NCBI RefSeq assembly: GCF_026262505.1
Contig: NC_067204.1
Location: forward strand, 5,799,797 to 5,863,796
DNA: 64,000 bases
Origin: Trichomonas vaginalis G3
Lineage: Eukaryota; Parabasalia; Trichomonadida; Trichomonadidae
Direction: 5' to 3'
Below, in pieces: positions 51,605 to 62,551 of this stretch. How positions within the stretch are numbered: position 1 is the first letter of the stretch; each line of letters opens with the position of its first letter. Both the position numbers and the translations under genes were made by a program. The notes under the pieces were generated by a model. The model did no database searches. It saw only the letters and a program-made list of their open reading frames with translations, and had not been told where the DNA came from.

Positions 51605-52880
51605 ATGGCAGGCTATGGTGGAGCTGCAGACGGAACAGCCTATAACCCTCAAAGTCAAATGAATTTGAGTTCACTCAAAAATCAAATATCAGATGTCAAA
51701 AAGTCAAACATAGACATACAGAAGCAAATAAGTGAAACGAAAAGAAACTAGAATATGACAGACACACAAAGAAACTCAATGAGTTAAACGTAGAGAAAAA
51801 GAAGAAAGAAGAACAACTGAAAGAACTAAGTACAGAGGAATATGCGAAAAAAGTGTCAGAAAAAGCAGCAGAAGTAGCAAAAATGGAACAAGATGTTGTA
51901 AAATTGAAAAACCATACTACTCAATATAAAGTACTGAAAGATGAGAGATAAAAACAAAAAGCCATGAAGACATATATGGATAGCGATGAGTATAAAAAAG
52001 AAGTTGAAGCAAATGTAAAGGCAAAAAACTTTTACAGTTGCAAAACCAAACCGTACAGTATGAAAACTTAGCACAAGAAAGTAAAAATAACGACGCAGCC
52101 ATGCAAAAGGCAATGAAAAGCGCAGAATATTAAAAGCTAACAATGACTGGTTAGATGCCCAAGCCAACGCTAAAGCAGCCCAACTTATAGGGTCAATAAG
52201 GACAAAAATACAAGCGGATGAAGACAGTTCAAATGAAGCTTTAATGAATGCTGACTTTAAGAACGCCTTCGAAGCTCTTCATAGTAAGGTGAAACTAGTG
52301 AACGACTTCTCATCTGGAAAGAAACTGAAGTCTGAAGGTTTCGACAAGAGTTAAAAGAAGTAGCACAAAATATGACGAAAATAACAGATGGCAGCAACGA
52401 GACAGGCAGTTCAAAGTGCCTATGACGCCGTTAGAGCAACTGTTGTGGAAAGTCAAGAAAAAGAGTTACAACAGACCAAAACAGACCTAGTAAATGCTTT
52501 CTTAAAAACGAAAAGTCAGGTAGGACACTATGCTGCAGATGGAACATATGTGCCAGCTGGTGGAACTTATATACCAGCTGGTGGAACTTATATACTAGCT
52601 AGTGGAACCTATATACCACCAAAACCTCCAAGAGAAGCACCTGCACCAGACTACCTAAAACATTTACATCGTCACATGGACACAGACACAGCATGCACCA
52701 AACCAACACAAAACAACAACAACCAGCACAACAACAACAACCAGCACCACAACAACAACCAGCACAACAACCACCTCCACAACCAGCACAGCAACCAACA
52801 GTTCAAAACACTGCACAACAACAAACACAAAACAGAGCAAGGACATAAAAGAAGTAAGAACAAGGAAACCAAGATTTCTT
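51605..52880 (+). pseudogene. Polinton part: coiled-coil, then Gln/Asn-rich region
   Basis: A long Lys/Glu/Gln-rich coiled-coil region followed, from about 52540, by a short 21-bp direct repeat (Gly-Thr-Tyr-rich) and a Gln/Asn/His-rich stretch (about 52690-52830). No enzyme domain seen. It is broken in several places. A structural or assembly role is possible. Confidence 0.5.
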
Positions 52881-52885
52881 AAAAA

Positions 52886-54715
52886 ATGCTTAAAGAAGAC
52901 TATGGTTACCCAGCTACTCTTGACTTTAGTGACAGATATAAAGAAGCTATTAGAAAGTTCAAGGAAGGAAATACTGACCCGAACCTATTTAGCTTTATGG
53001 CTCAGCACCAAATGGGATATAATTTCAAACCTGGAAAATACAAGCTCGCAAGGGATATGATTAATAGCATATCATCCAAATGACATGACTGAATTACTCC
53101 GAGATATTTGGTGTCAGAGCTAAATGACAATTCAACTCTCTTCATGAAACGCGTAAAAAATAGAGACGGAACGAAAGAAGAAAGGTTTATGAGTCCGGAT
53201 GACTTAGATAGGAACTTGTTAAAAACGGTCTCGGAATATATGAAATGCCAGCAGATGAGGTACAAGAAACTCCACAGGAAGAAGTTCAGATACAACCAGA
53301 CATGAAGAAATAGTTCAGCAACAACAGCTAGAAGAGCCTGAAGGAAACGAACAAGTCCCTCCTTTGGAAACTAACTTCACAGAACTAGATGAAGATTTGG
53401 AACAGCCGAAAAATCTTGACCCTCAACAAGAGTATGAGGTGAATATGGAATCTTTCCAAGAGTCTAAGAAAAATTCGGCTGACAGAGTAGAAGAATATCG
53501 AAAAATGTTTGCCGACATACAAAAGACTCCAACACCAGATGAAAATATTCAGCATAGAATGGAAGTACTGAAAGAAAATGTACGCAAATACAATAACCCT
53601 TTTTACTTACGACCATATAACGTTCAATCTTTGGCTGAACTCGGTGAAAATAAAGGTTAAATTTCAACAAAAAATATAGAAATGAAACATTGTTTAAAGT
53701 TCATTCAGAACCTAACCAATATGGAAACAAACCTACTTTTGTTTCTGCAGACTATGGAACTACAATGAGATGGGGTCATAAAGCTAACCCGGATAGGTGG
53801 TTCATAAACTTACAACCACAATTCCAAGAAGTTGTAGACGCAATGGAAGTGAATGGTGAACCAGATATAGCTGGTATTTTCAGCGCGGCTTAATGCCATT
53901 GAAAGATATGAAACATGCAGATATTTTGGACCAGTATGAAATGAACATGGCTGATGGAAATATAACACCTGACGTTCTAGAACATTTATCTCAAAGAAAC
54001 TACACAGAACCATAAAAGATGGTATATTGGTGAAGAGTTTAGAAAGAAAGTTAGGATAGAGAAGGAGAGAACCTATTGTACATGACCTTGCAAACGAAAG
54101 TTTACAAAATGTCATAAAAACTTACTTGCAGACAAATGAACCGAGAAGGGATGAATATTTAAGAAAACTCAAATGGACAGTACCAAATGAAATGTAGTAT
54201 TGAAAAACATGTTCCTTGACAAAATAAAACCAACTACAGAAATAAATGACCCAAGACTGAAACATTGGGTAAAAGCTTTCCCATTCACCAAAAGATATAA
54301 TTGGTAACATGGAAAGAAAACCAGAATGGCTACAAAAACATATATTTGGAAACGAGCTTTATTCCATATGGACAAGCTCTGTTTGAAGAGCTTGAACCGG
54401 AAACTCAGGAAAGAGTCATGCAAACAATACGCGAAGACTCAAATACAAACTATGACAAAATCTTTCTAGGATATAGGTTACCTGCAGCATGGCGCGAGCC
54501 CAAAGGCAAAAAGGACATGGGAAATTTACAACATACTAGATGAACATGAGGCAAAGATGCAACAACTTGAAGCAGAGGGCAAGTTACCAAAAGCGACACC
54601 AAAGAAGAAGAGAAGAGTAGAACAAAGTGAAAGTAGTGAAGAAGTAACTTCATCTAGTAAAGTAGTGGCAATGAAGGAAAAAGAAGAGTTAAAAACTCAG
54701 TCAGGAAGAAAGTAA
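52886..54715 (+). pseudogene. Polinton part: unknown genes before the capsid region
   Basis: A stretch of plus-strand coding remnants, acidic and hydrophilic, with no domain I recognise. It is broken into several pieces. Its position before the capsid gene would suit assembly or maturation proteins, but I could not identify an adenovirus-type protease here. Confidence 0.45.
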
Positions 54716-54786
54716 AGCTTGGTCCGAGTGGGTTCTATTATGACACATAAATACAACTATTCTATATTTTTACCCATATGAAATGT

Positions 54787-56389
54787 ACGCCGCTCAGAAT
54801 ATAACGCAACAGTTTTGGATGCCATGAACGGAAATGTTTCCGAATGGTATAACGAATGCGACAATGCCATTAGAAGGTCAGAAATAGTTCCTGGAACTTA
54901 CGAATATACAACTGCTGTTTCTTATGGAAATGTAGGTGAGTTTGGTGAAGGTTCTTCAACAACAGTAGATATTGCATGCGACAGGTTTCATATTATTTCT
55001 ATTGACAACTCATTCTTATACGTGGAACAAGACATTGAAATAAAAACCTTCTGCCAAGTTGTCTGACAAGAAAGGTTGCAATGGAATTTTCTATGTCGGA
55101 TACCAATATGCTCCAGAAGTTTTCATGGGATATAAGATATATTCTAAACTCTGACTTAGTTCAAACAGTAACATGGGCAAACTATGAATGGTTCGCTTTG
55201 AGAAACTCAGTACAACCACAAGCTAGAGAACAAACAGACCAGTATGCAACTATTGAGAAAATAAGAAGACTTGACCCTAACGTTCCAGGAGTTTATGTTA
55301 ACCTTTCTGGTTCAGATGGAACTGCTGCCACTAAAGTAAAACTGAAACTTAGAGTTCCTTTGTCATCTTTCCTCATCTTCAGGTTTTTAAGATACTTGCC
55401 AAACTGGGCAGGAAAAATTTCTATCGAACTTACTCCAAGCAAAAATAACTTAGTCATTGCACCAACACAAGACCCATTCACTATTACTGTAGCTGGAACT
55501 GGTGGAGCCAAGTTCTGTGACTTTTGCAAAGACAAAGTTGACTTAGACTTTTGGTTTCTCAAACTTCAACACTGAAGTAAACTATTATTTCAATGCTGCT
55601 GGAACTGCTTGGGACCCAGTTAAGTTCACATGCGAAAAATTTGAATGCAAGAGAATAGAAAGCAGACTTGCAGTCTATATGTTGGACCCAGATATTTCAA
55701 ATGCTTTAGCTGCCAAATATATTGCAGTTCCACTTATGTTCCCTATACACCAAATATCTGTCAAAGACTTTGCAGGTGAAGTTGGAAACCAAAGTGCTGA
55801 CCCAGGTGCAAGAACAGATATTGCTTTAACAACTGCAATGAAACATGCAGATACTATGTTTGTACTGTTCAGACGAACTATAAATGACTATTCTTGTTTC
55901 TACAACCCCGGTATTAAATATCATATAAACATAGATGGCAAATATTATCCAAGAGAAGAATATTCTACAGTTGAGGATATGAGGTCATACAACTTGACAT
56001 TAGATGCTATGAACTTTAACAACAACTTCACAACAACCATTAACCCTGAAATGCAAAGTTCTATTATGCCATATGTGAAAGTATGGACTCATACAGGAGG
56101 TCAAAAAACTCAATATACAAATGGAGACCGTTCAAACTTTTGGCTTGGCATTCCATTTGCTGACTCAGAAGACTTTATGGGTGGTATTTCAACTGTTGGT
56201 ACTGTACAAATACAATATACTGGTGACAGAGACGGTCCAGATGAATTGAAAGCAAAGAAGTTTACAAAACCAATAGCACTTTTCACGGAAGATGCTCTTT
56301 TGAAAATTCGTTCGATGAAACCTGCTGGAGCTCCTCAGATTGGCATAACGACAGCTTCCATCGAGCAGATTTTGGCAGCAGGTCAGTAA
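54787..56389 (+). pseudogene. Polinton part: major capsid protein region
   Basis: About 1.6 kb of plus-strand sequence with the composition and order of a Polinton double jelly-roll major capsid protein (beta-rich, Asn/Thr/Phe/Tyr-rich, no Lys-rich or coiled-coil parts). It is interrupted a few times. It directly precedes the minor-capsid group of genes, as in other Polintons. Confidence 0.65.
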
Positions 56390-56702
56390 GTTGTTCTTGA
56401 ACTGACTTCTCACCATCGTAAATAGTTATGACACCTGTTTTGACATAAAATTGTATTATAAACTTACCTTTAGAAATATCTGTAAGTTTTGTTGTTATAT
56501 TTTTGTCTGCTTCAAGAACTTTCACCATTTCGGTTATACCAACTTTCTTTGCTTTATGAAAATATTTTGGTTCAGCAAAGACTGCTATTCTATAACATTT
56601 TCCATTGTTTGTGTAAAGAACTATTCTGTCAATGTATTTGTATTGTTTGTGTGTGTAAACTTTGTTTTGCTTCAATTCGAAGAGATACTCAAATACGTCC
56701 AT
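56283..56702 (-). CDS. Polinton part: 139-aa protein, convergent with the capsid gene
   Basis: An unbroken minus-strand frame whose 3' end overlaps the end of the capsid region. The N-terminal 100 residues have good beta/alpha alternation (KYIDRIVLYTNNGKCYRIAV), while the last third is shaped by the overlap. No family recognised. Compact, overlapping convergent genes are normal in these elements. Confidence 0.5.
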   Translation of the reverse strand: MDVFEYLFELKQNKVYTHKQYKYIDRIVLYTNNGKCYRIAVFAEPKYFHKAKKVGITEMVKVLEADKNITTKLTDISKGKFIIQFYVKTGVITIYDGEKSVQEQLTDLLPKSARWKLSLCQSEELQQVSSNEFSKEHLP

Positions 56703-56720
56703 CTTTTTATTCTAAGTAAA

Positions 56721-57302
56721 ATGTCATTTCCGAAAAATAGAAGCGTAAGTGTTTCAAAAGGTTTAATGGCGGTGGCAGATGTGAAGTTAAATTCACCAAC
56801 TCAAACAAACAGTCAAAGTGTTATTGTCAATGTCAAAGAAAGAGATGTTGAAGTGGGGAAACCATACGAAGACCAAGATGGTATAACAATAGTTCCTGTA
56901 AAAGAACAACCAACATACCCTGAAGTTAGCAGAGACTTAAGTTCTGTTGCAGATATTCGAAACGACTACCAACAACTGAAAGACAAACTTCAAACTCAGG
57001 AGAAGATTTGTCAAGCTTTAGGTATAATGTTAAACTTGGTCGAACACAACCCTGTAAAAGTGAACTCATATGTCATTGCACCTCATGAAGTTTTGAAAGA
57101 ACTATTGAAACTTTTGACAGAGGCAGACGATATAAACATCAAAGAAATAGAACCCGACGTTAGTTGCTGTGGTGTTTCATATAATGTCATTGACAAGATA
57201 TACGTTATGAAAGGAGGTGAAACGTTGAACTTAAAGTATAGTTTCCCAGACGTCATAAAAATATTTGACGACCACAACATTTCATTAAAATTTATTTGCT
57301 AA
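56721..57302 (+). CDS. Polinton part: 193-aa protein of unknown function
   Basis: Unbroken frame starting at the ATG at 56721, after CTAAGTAAA. The N-terminus is hydrophilic and Ser/Val-rich, with a central coiled coil (about 85-125) and a short Cys-containing C-terminal domain. No family recognised. It lies between the major and minor capsid genes and may be structural. Confidence 0.55.
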   Translation: MSFPKNRSVSVSKGLMAVADVKLNSPTQTNSQSVIVNVKERDVEVGKPYEDQDGITIVPVKEQPTYPEVSRDLSSVADIRNDYQQLKDKLQTQEKICQALGIMLNLVEHNPVKVNSYVIAPHEVLKELLKLLTEADDINIKEIEPDVSCCGVSYNVIDKIYVMKGGETLNLKYSFPDVIKIFDDHNISLKFIC

Positions 57303-57307
57303 GTAAA

Positions 57308-58123
57308 ATGGCAGAAGACATAGTGGTTTATACTATTACGACTAAAAACCCTGAGTCATATAATTCTATAACAACAAACTTACAAAGTCCTCAAGGACGA
57401 TATTGTAAACTAACTTTAAACACAATGACGACTAAAGCCTGTTTTGCTCTTTTGACACCAGAAGATTTTATTGTTGTGAATGGTAAAAAATACTCCTTTG
57501 AAGATACTTACTCAGATATACCACCAACAGGTTTTGTTGACTTATTTAATACTTTAAGTACGGGTGTAACATGTGCTGCAACTAGAGCAGGTTTCATTAT
57601 GTTTGGATGTCCGACTGAGTTTACTATAAACAATATGAGCTATAATACAAAACTTATATCTGGTTTTTACTACCAACAGTTTCCTATAACAGGAAAAGGT
57701 GTCATACAAGGAATGTCTGTTCCATTGACTTTAAGTACACCTATTTTATATATTGTTTCAAACTTAGGTTCAAAGTGTTATTCGAATGTCGACAGAAACT
57801 ACTATGACCAAAAGATACTTATGCGTATAAACAACACTTTCTCTGCTGGTTTGCCTATTGTTCATTCGAATGCAGAGTTTTCAGCTTTAGTAAACTCAAA
57901 CACTTTAGCAAACATAAACTTAACCTTAGTTGACGCAAACTTTGTTCCTGTAAAACTTTTATGTCCTATGTATTTGTCAATGACGGCAGAAAGTTTCGAA
58001 TTGGAAGATGCAACTGGTGAAAGTATTGTATTACAAGAACAACTTCAACAACAAATAGCTCAAGAACAACAAATGCAACAAATAGCTCAAGAACAACAAA
58101 TGCAACAAATAGCTCAAGAATAA
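57308..58123 (+). CDS. Polinton part: minor capsid (penton-like) protein
   Basis: Unbroken frame of about 271 residues from the ATG at 57308, after CTAAGTAAA. It is beta-rich throughout and ends its folded part with ANINLTLVDANFVPVKLLC followed by PMYLSM, the closing strands seen in single jelly-roll minor capsid proteins of Polintons and virophages. A C-terminal Gln-rich tail contains a short repeat (QEQQMQQIA, three times). It lies downstream of the major capsid region, the usual order. Confidence 0.65.
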   Translation: MAEDIVVYTITTKNPESYNSITTNLQSPQGRYCKLTLNTMTTKACFALLTPEDFIVVNGKKYSFEDTYSDIPPTGFVDLFNTLSTGVTCAATRAGFIMFGCPTEFTINNMSYNTKLISGFYYQQFPITGKGVIQGMSVPLTLSTPILYIVSNLGSKCYSNVDRNYYDQKILMRINNTFSAGLPIVHSNAEFSALVNSNTLANINLTLVDANFVPVKLLCPMYLSMTAESFELEDATGESIVLQEQLQQQIAQEQQMQQIAQEQQMQQIAQE

Positions 58124-58151
58124 AAAAAATATTTTTTTTATTTTTATAAAA

Positions 58152-59387
58152 ATGTACAGAATAGATGTTTCAGATTTTTATGACTTCCAAACATTCAGAA
58201 ATATGTGTCCATTTCGAGACTATAACAAAGCAGTCGAGAATTTGAAACGTTTAGTCATTTATGTCGACTCTGCCCCAGAATGTTATGTTATGAAAGAATG
58301 GGATGTAGTCTTTAACAAACCTAAAGCGACAATAGTTTCAGAACAAGAATGTAAACAGAAACTTAAGAAAATAAAAGTCGTACAAGTTGGCATGAAGATG
58401 TTAGATGCTTGGGATATCTTATTGTCAAAGTTAGAAGATTTTTCAGTTCGTGGTATAAAGTTTTATACACCTTCTCCAAACTTCTATTCTATCTTCACTG
58501 GATATAAATATGAACAAGTAGAATGGAAAGAAAATATTATAGAAGCTTGGTTAGACCATGTCAAAGAAATTATATGCAATGGAAACGAAAGAGTCTATGA
58601 GTATATCTTATGTTGGTTTGCAAACATCTTACAACATCCAAGTGCTAAAAATGAAACTGCTCTCATTATAATTGGAAAACAAGGAACAGGTAAGAACACT
58701 TTCTTTACAGATATCTTATGCAAACTGTTAGAGGGCTATTCGAATCCGAATATGACAAACTTAGAAAACATCTGCGGTAAATTTAACTCTTCAATAGAGA
58801 ATATGAAACTTATAGTATGTAACGAACTTCAAAGTATAGATACAACAAAAGTTTTGAACTCAGATGCTTTGAAGAGTCTTATAACAGACAAAGTTGGAGT
58901 TGTTGAAAGAAAATATAAAGACCAAAGAGTTTGTGAAAATGTTGCAAACTTCGTTATGGTTTCAAACAATGCTGTTCCGATGAAGTTAGAAAGTTCTGAC
59001 AGAAGATATGTAGTTGTCAGAACGTCAGATTCTCATATGCAAGATACAGAATATTTTGACGACTTAGCAGAAACTTTGACATCTGACTTTTACAACCACT
59101 TGTTCTCATATTTTATGACATTAGATATTTCAAAGTTCAATCCAAGACAAATTCCACATACCGAAGAGAGACAAACATTGTTAGAAGCAAACAAGAGTGT
59201 ATATGAACTGTTCATAGATGAAACTGACTTTGTGTCATTAGATGAAAGGTCATTGTACGATTCGTATAAACAATATTGTCAAGAATATGGTTATATGACA
59301 GCGTCTAAACGAACATTCTTGGCAAATGTCAAAAGTCTTTTAGACGTACAGAATGGTGTATATACAAAGAAAAATTTTTCTGAGTAA
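58152..59387 (+). CDS. Polinton part: superfamily 3 helicase (primase-helicase type)
   Basis: Unbroken frame of 411 residues. Walker A IIGKQGTGKNTFF (about 174-186), a B motif with MKLIVCNELQ, and a C motif FVMVSNNAVP followed by the conserved Arg pair in SSDRRYVVV identify a D5/NrS-1-like SF3 helicase. The N-terminal 130 residues may be a reduced primase or linker domain. SF3 helicases are common in Polinton-like viruses and virophages and less usual in classic Polintons that carry a protein-primed polymerase. Confidence 0.8.
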   Translation: MYRIDVSDFYDFQTFRNMCPFRDYNKAVENLKRLVIYVDSAPECYVMKEWDVVFNKPKATIVSEQECKQKLKKIKVVQVGMKMLDAWDILLSKLEDFSVRGIKFYTPSPNFYSIFTGYKYEQVEWKENIIEAWLDHVKEIICNGNERVYEYILCWFANILQHPSAKNETALIIIGKQGTGKNTFFTDILCKLLEGYSNPNMTNLENICGKFNSSIENMKLIVCNELQSIDTTKVLNSDALKSLITDKVGVVERKYKDQRVCENVANFVMVSNNAVPMKLESSDRRYVVVRTSDSHMQDTEYFDDLAETLTSDFYNHLFSYFMTLDISKFNPRQIPHTEERQTLLEANKSVYELFIDETDFVSLDERSLYDSYKQYCQEYGYMTASKRTFLANVKSLLDVQNGVYTKKNFSE

Positions 59388-59424
59388 ATTTTAAAAAAAA
59401 ATATTTTTTTATCCGATAGAAAAG

Positions 59425-59842
59425 ATGACGAAATTCATCTCAGTAAACAAGTACATGACAGAAGTCAAAGAAGAACTAGACCCATTCACATATTTGAATG
59501 TTTACTTCTACCATTTTGAAAAGTCTTCATTCAGCAAAGTTTGGAACATCGAACCAGTTAAGTTTGCTATTGTGACTAAAAATGGTGCGAAATTTGAAGA
59601 CTTAGACATAGAAGGTTTGTTAACAGTCAAAGAAAGTTTTGACAGAAGGTTTCAAACCTTAAAGAAGGCAAAGCATACAAACTTGTTATACCTTATGAAC
59701 CAAAGAAAGCAGACGACTATGAATATTATGAGTCTAAAGTTGTAGAAGTTCAAGGTAAATTGGGTAAAAAGATTTTAGAGTCTAAGCCAGTGTTTGCTCC
59801 TAAAGAGGAAGAGAACATTGACATTGACCCAGAAATGTTCTA
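59425..59842 (+). pseudogene. Polinton part: unknown protein after the helicase
   Basis: A small plus-strand gene remnant, hydrophilic, without a recognisable domain; broken. It ends just before a convergent minus-strand gene. Confidence 0.45.
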
Positions 59843-59859
59843 AAAATAAAATTTTATTT

Positions 59860-60312
59860 TTACATGTCAAATTTCTTTTTCTCTGGAACTGGTTCAGGTT
59901 CTTTCTTCTCTTCTTCTACTTTCTTTTCTTTCTTTTCTCTCTTCTTCTTTTCTGGTGGAGTTATGTCAAACTTCTCAGAACCATATTTTTGTAAAAGTTC
60001 TTTGTCCTTTAATAGCTCTTCTATTCTGTTTTCTATTTCATCTTCAAGAACAGCGCATGTGTCTTCTTTGCATTCTAAGAAGTTTTGTTGGACTTCATCT
60101 CTCCAAGAGGCGTCATCTCTGTCAACAAGTCTGTCATTGACAAATTTTAAGACTGCTCTGCTTAATGTTTTATGGTTCTTGTCATATTCCCAGAAACAGA
60201 ACTTTAGAACAAATTCACCTTTCTTGTTTACACTATGTAAGATTTTATGGTCGACAGATGTTTTGCTGTCGAAAAGCTTGTCTCGAATATAGATAGCGAA
60301 ATCGCTAGACAT
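59860..60312 (-). CDS. Polinton part: 150-aa protein with charged tail
   Basis: Unbroken minus-strand frame. The first 110 residues look globular (FAIYIRDKLFDSKTSVDHKI onward); the last 40 are a Lys/Glu/Pro-rich tail. No family is recognised. It is divergent from the packaging ATPase, with about 35 bases between their starts, suggesting a shared promoter. Confidence 0.5.
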   Translation of the reverse strand: MSSDFAIYIRDKLFDSKTSVDHKILHSVNKKGEFVLKFCFWEYDKNHKTLSRAVLKFVNDRLVDRDDASWRDEVQQNFLECKEDTCAVLEDEIENRIEELLKDKELLQKYGSEKFDITPPEKKKREKKEKKVEEEKKEPEPVPEKKKFDM

Positions 60313-60348
60313 TTTCTAAAAGATAAAAATTTTAATTTTTCTAAAAAT

Positions 60349-61221
60349 ATGTTAGAAAAAAAGTTTGCTGACATTGACAAGAAATTTGAGAATGTTTTAA
60401 CAAGAACAAGAGGAAGTTAGAAAATGCTCAGATAAAACCCATACATGACAAGTTCTTATTTGCTCAGAATGGTATAACAGGTCTAATTGCACCACCTGGG
60501 TCGGGTAAGACTTTCACTTATCTTAAAATGGCTGCACAACAACAAGAACTAGATGAGAAGAACCCATTCTATGAGTTAGTTGTTATTTGTAGTACTTCTG
60601 GTCAATTTGACCAAACCGTCAATTCGTTCAAAGATATTATAAAAAAGTCTAAGTTAGTATGTATAAAAACTCTGAGTTGTTAGATTGGATAAAGAAGTAC
60701 AAAGAAGAGTTTTGAAGTACAATGCTATAAATGAGTATGTCAATTCGAAGTTTAAAGACCCAAATGAGGAAATGCAGAGAATATTAGAGAAGAAACACTT
60801 CAGAAACAAACAGAAAGAGATAGAATACATTTCGAAGAAATTGCAATCTTACGATTGGAAGACTTACCCTCATAGATGTCTTCTTATCTTAGATGACTTT
60901 GCTTCTCATCCTTTGTTAAAGAATAGAGAACAAGACATGTGTCGAATTCTTAAGAAGCTCAGACACTTTAACATTTCAGTTGTCATTTGTGTACAGACAG
61001 CAAAGAGTTTAAGTAAGGATGTAAAGAGAATACTTACTGACATTGTACTTTTCCCCGGATTGTCCGAAGACGATTTCATGGAACTTATGAAAGAGTCCAT
61101 GGCAGGTAAGTTTGACAGACATGAACTATGGGAGAAGTACAAAGTCATACAAGACCCTCATACTTCTTTCAGAATTCATATCTACGCAAACAAAGTTCAA
61201 ATTGTAAAAAGTCAAGCGTAA
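60349..61221 (+). pseudogene. Polinton part: FtsK/HerA-type packaging ATPase
   Basis: Plus-strand remnant with an A32-like ATPase layout: a Walker A motif APPGSGKT near 60490 and a Walker B-type LLILDDFAS near 60885, followed by a region resembling HerA sensor sequence (VVICVQTAKSL). This is the genome-packaging ATPase of Polintons and related viruses. Broken by a small number of interruptions. Confidence 0.75.
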
Positions 61222-61309
61222 AAAATGTAAGTGTTTGGTCTTAGTCTGTTGTGGTTCTGCAGCTTTCGGTTCTTCTGGCTTTGGAAGACATTCAGGAAGA
61301 GGAACGTCA

Positions 61310-61590
61310 GTCATCCGTTTGTGTCCTGTCGGAAGGAAAATTTTTTCAAGTTGTCGGGAAAATTTTTTCCTGTCGGAAGGAAAAATTTTTTCTGTCGTTC
61401 GACCAAAAAGTTCTCAATTTTCGAAAATTTGAATGGTTTACGGACGGACAACAGGAAAATTTTTTCCAGTTGTCGGGAAATTTTTTTCCAGTTGTCGGGA
61501 AATTTTTTCCCTGTCGGAAGGAAGGACTCGGAATGTCGGAAGGAAGGACTCGGAATGCCAGAAGGAAGGACTCGGAATGCCAGAAGGATT
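61310..61590. repeat. Short interspersed repeats inside the Polinton-type element
   Basis: Two short motifs alternate here: GTCGGAAGGAA (and the related CAGAAGGAAGGACTCGGAAT) and AGTTGTCGGGAAA followed by T-runs. Open frames across this block in several phases are products of the repeat and not evidence for a gene. Confidence 0.75.
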
Positions 61591-61660
61591 TGACAAGACA
61601 ATTGACCTTATAGAGCTACCCGAGCCATCTGAAGTCAAGCTTGAAAAATAAATGGTTCAT

Positions 61661-62464
61661 TTACTCTGCTTGTTTGAAGTTGTCAAAATACTCTGTTATT
61701 TTTTCCTTCAGTAGCGGCAAATCTTCTTTGAAGGTAAGTATTGTACAACCTTTAATATCATAGTGTGTTTGAGGTAAAGTATCTTGAACTATTTGTTTCA
61801 CATCTTCATTTGGGGTCATTGAAATCGGTAAGTTTTCGCGATAGAACCAATTTCTGTCAGATTTGTAAATCTTAGCAAGGTCGTAAAAGCTTTTGTTGTT
61901 TCTTCTGACTAAATGCAACATAACCATATCTCTGTCTTCTTCATTTTCCATCTCTTCAGTATAAATCATATACTTATAGTTCTTTTCCTTTCCTTTTGGT
62001 ACCGAACGTGGTATTCTTTTCTGAAGGCTTTTGTCTTTTGCTTCAAGCTTGTTTTCCATCTCTTCACGTTCTTGTCTATGAATTTCGTCAAGAAGTCTGT
62101 AAATATACCAAGCATAACGAGGCGAAGCCCACATTGCAACAGCATTTACAAGAAGTCTATGTACATACCAACCTCTCAAACCATTTGGCAAATTTTTACG
62201 ATTTTCATGAGTTTTAGGCGACCCCGAAAAAAGTCGGTCTCGCTGTGCTTCGCTCAAAAGTTCTTGTGTGCTTTGGTTTTTGAACCAATCGTCTGTATGT
62301 TTGGTATCTGGAGCAAAACATGCTGTCAAAATACTTTGCATTTGGTACATATCGTCTTTGACCGAACGAATGAGACGTAACTGTTTGTTATACTGAACCC
62401 ACTCGTATTCTTCATTTATAGCTTCATGAACGATAGCAGTTGTTGTGTTCTCTGTTGTTGACAT
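61661..62464 (-). CDS. Polinton part: KilA-N domain protein
   Basis: Unbroken minus-strand frame; the start at 62464 is preferred because the same upstream block also precedes the neighbouring gene at 63163. The centre holds the KilA-N type motif NLPNGLRGWYVHRLLVNAVA followed by MWASPRYAWYIYRLLDE (about 90-130), a DNA-binding fold frequent in large DNA viruses and their mobile relatives. The middle is coiled coil with a basic patch, and the C-terminal domain of about 100 residues is not recognised. Probably a regulator. Confidence 0.75.
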   Translation of the reverse strand: MSTTENTTTAIVHEAINEEYEWVQYNKQLRLIRSVKDDMYQMQSILTACFAPDTKHTDDWFKNQSTQELLSEAQRDRLFSGSPKTHENRKNLPNGLRGWYVHRLLVNAVAMWASPRYAWYIYRLLDEIHRQEREEMENKLEAKDKSLQKRIPRSVPKGKEKNYKYMIYTEEMENEEDRDMVMLHLVRRNNKSFYDLAKIYKSDRNWFYRENLPISMTPNEDVKQIVQDTLPQTHYDIKGCTILTFKEDLPLLKEKITEYFDNFKQAE

Positions 62465-62465
62465 A

Positions 62466-62507
62466 TCTGTCTTTACATACAAAATAAAAAAATATTTTAT
62501 AAAAAAT
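62466..62507 (-). promoter_or_regulatory. Shared upstream block, copy A
   Basis: TCTGTCTTTACATACAAAAT followed by an A-run and ATATTTTATAAAAAA lies directly upstream of the KilA-N gene start. The same block is found upstream of the next gene (63166-63208), so it is probably the promoter and leader region of both minus-strand genes. Confidence 0.55.
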
Positions 62508-62551
62508 TAGCGTTATTTCCTGACTTTCACAAAAGACCAAAAATAAACGCT

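Noticed and set aside
59864-60292. A 142-codon Ser/Phe-rich plus-strand frame
   Set aside because: It is the antisense of the Lys/Glu-rich minus-strand gene at 59860-60312.
61231-61651. Several overlapping open frames on both strands
   Set aside because: All are readings of the short interspersed repeats in three phases; none has a domain or independent support.
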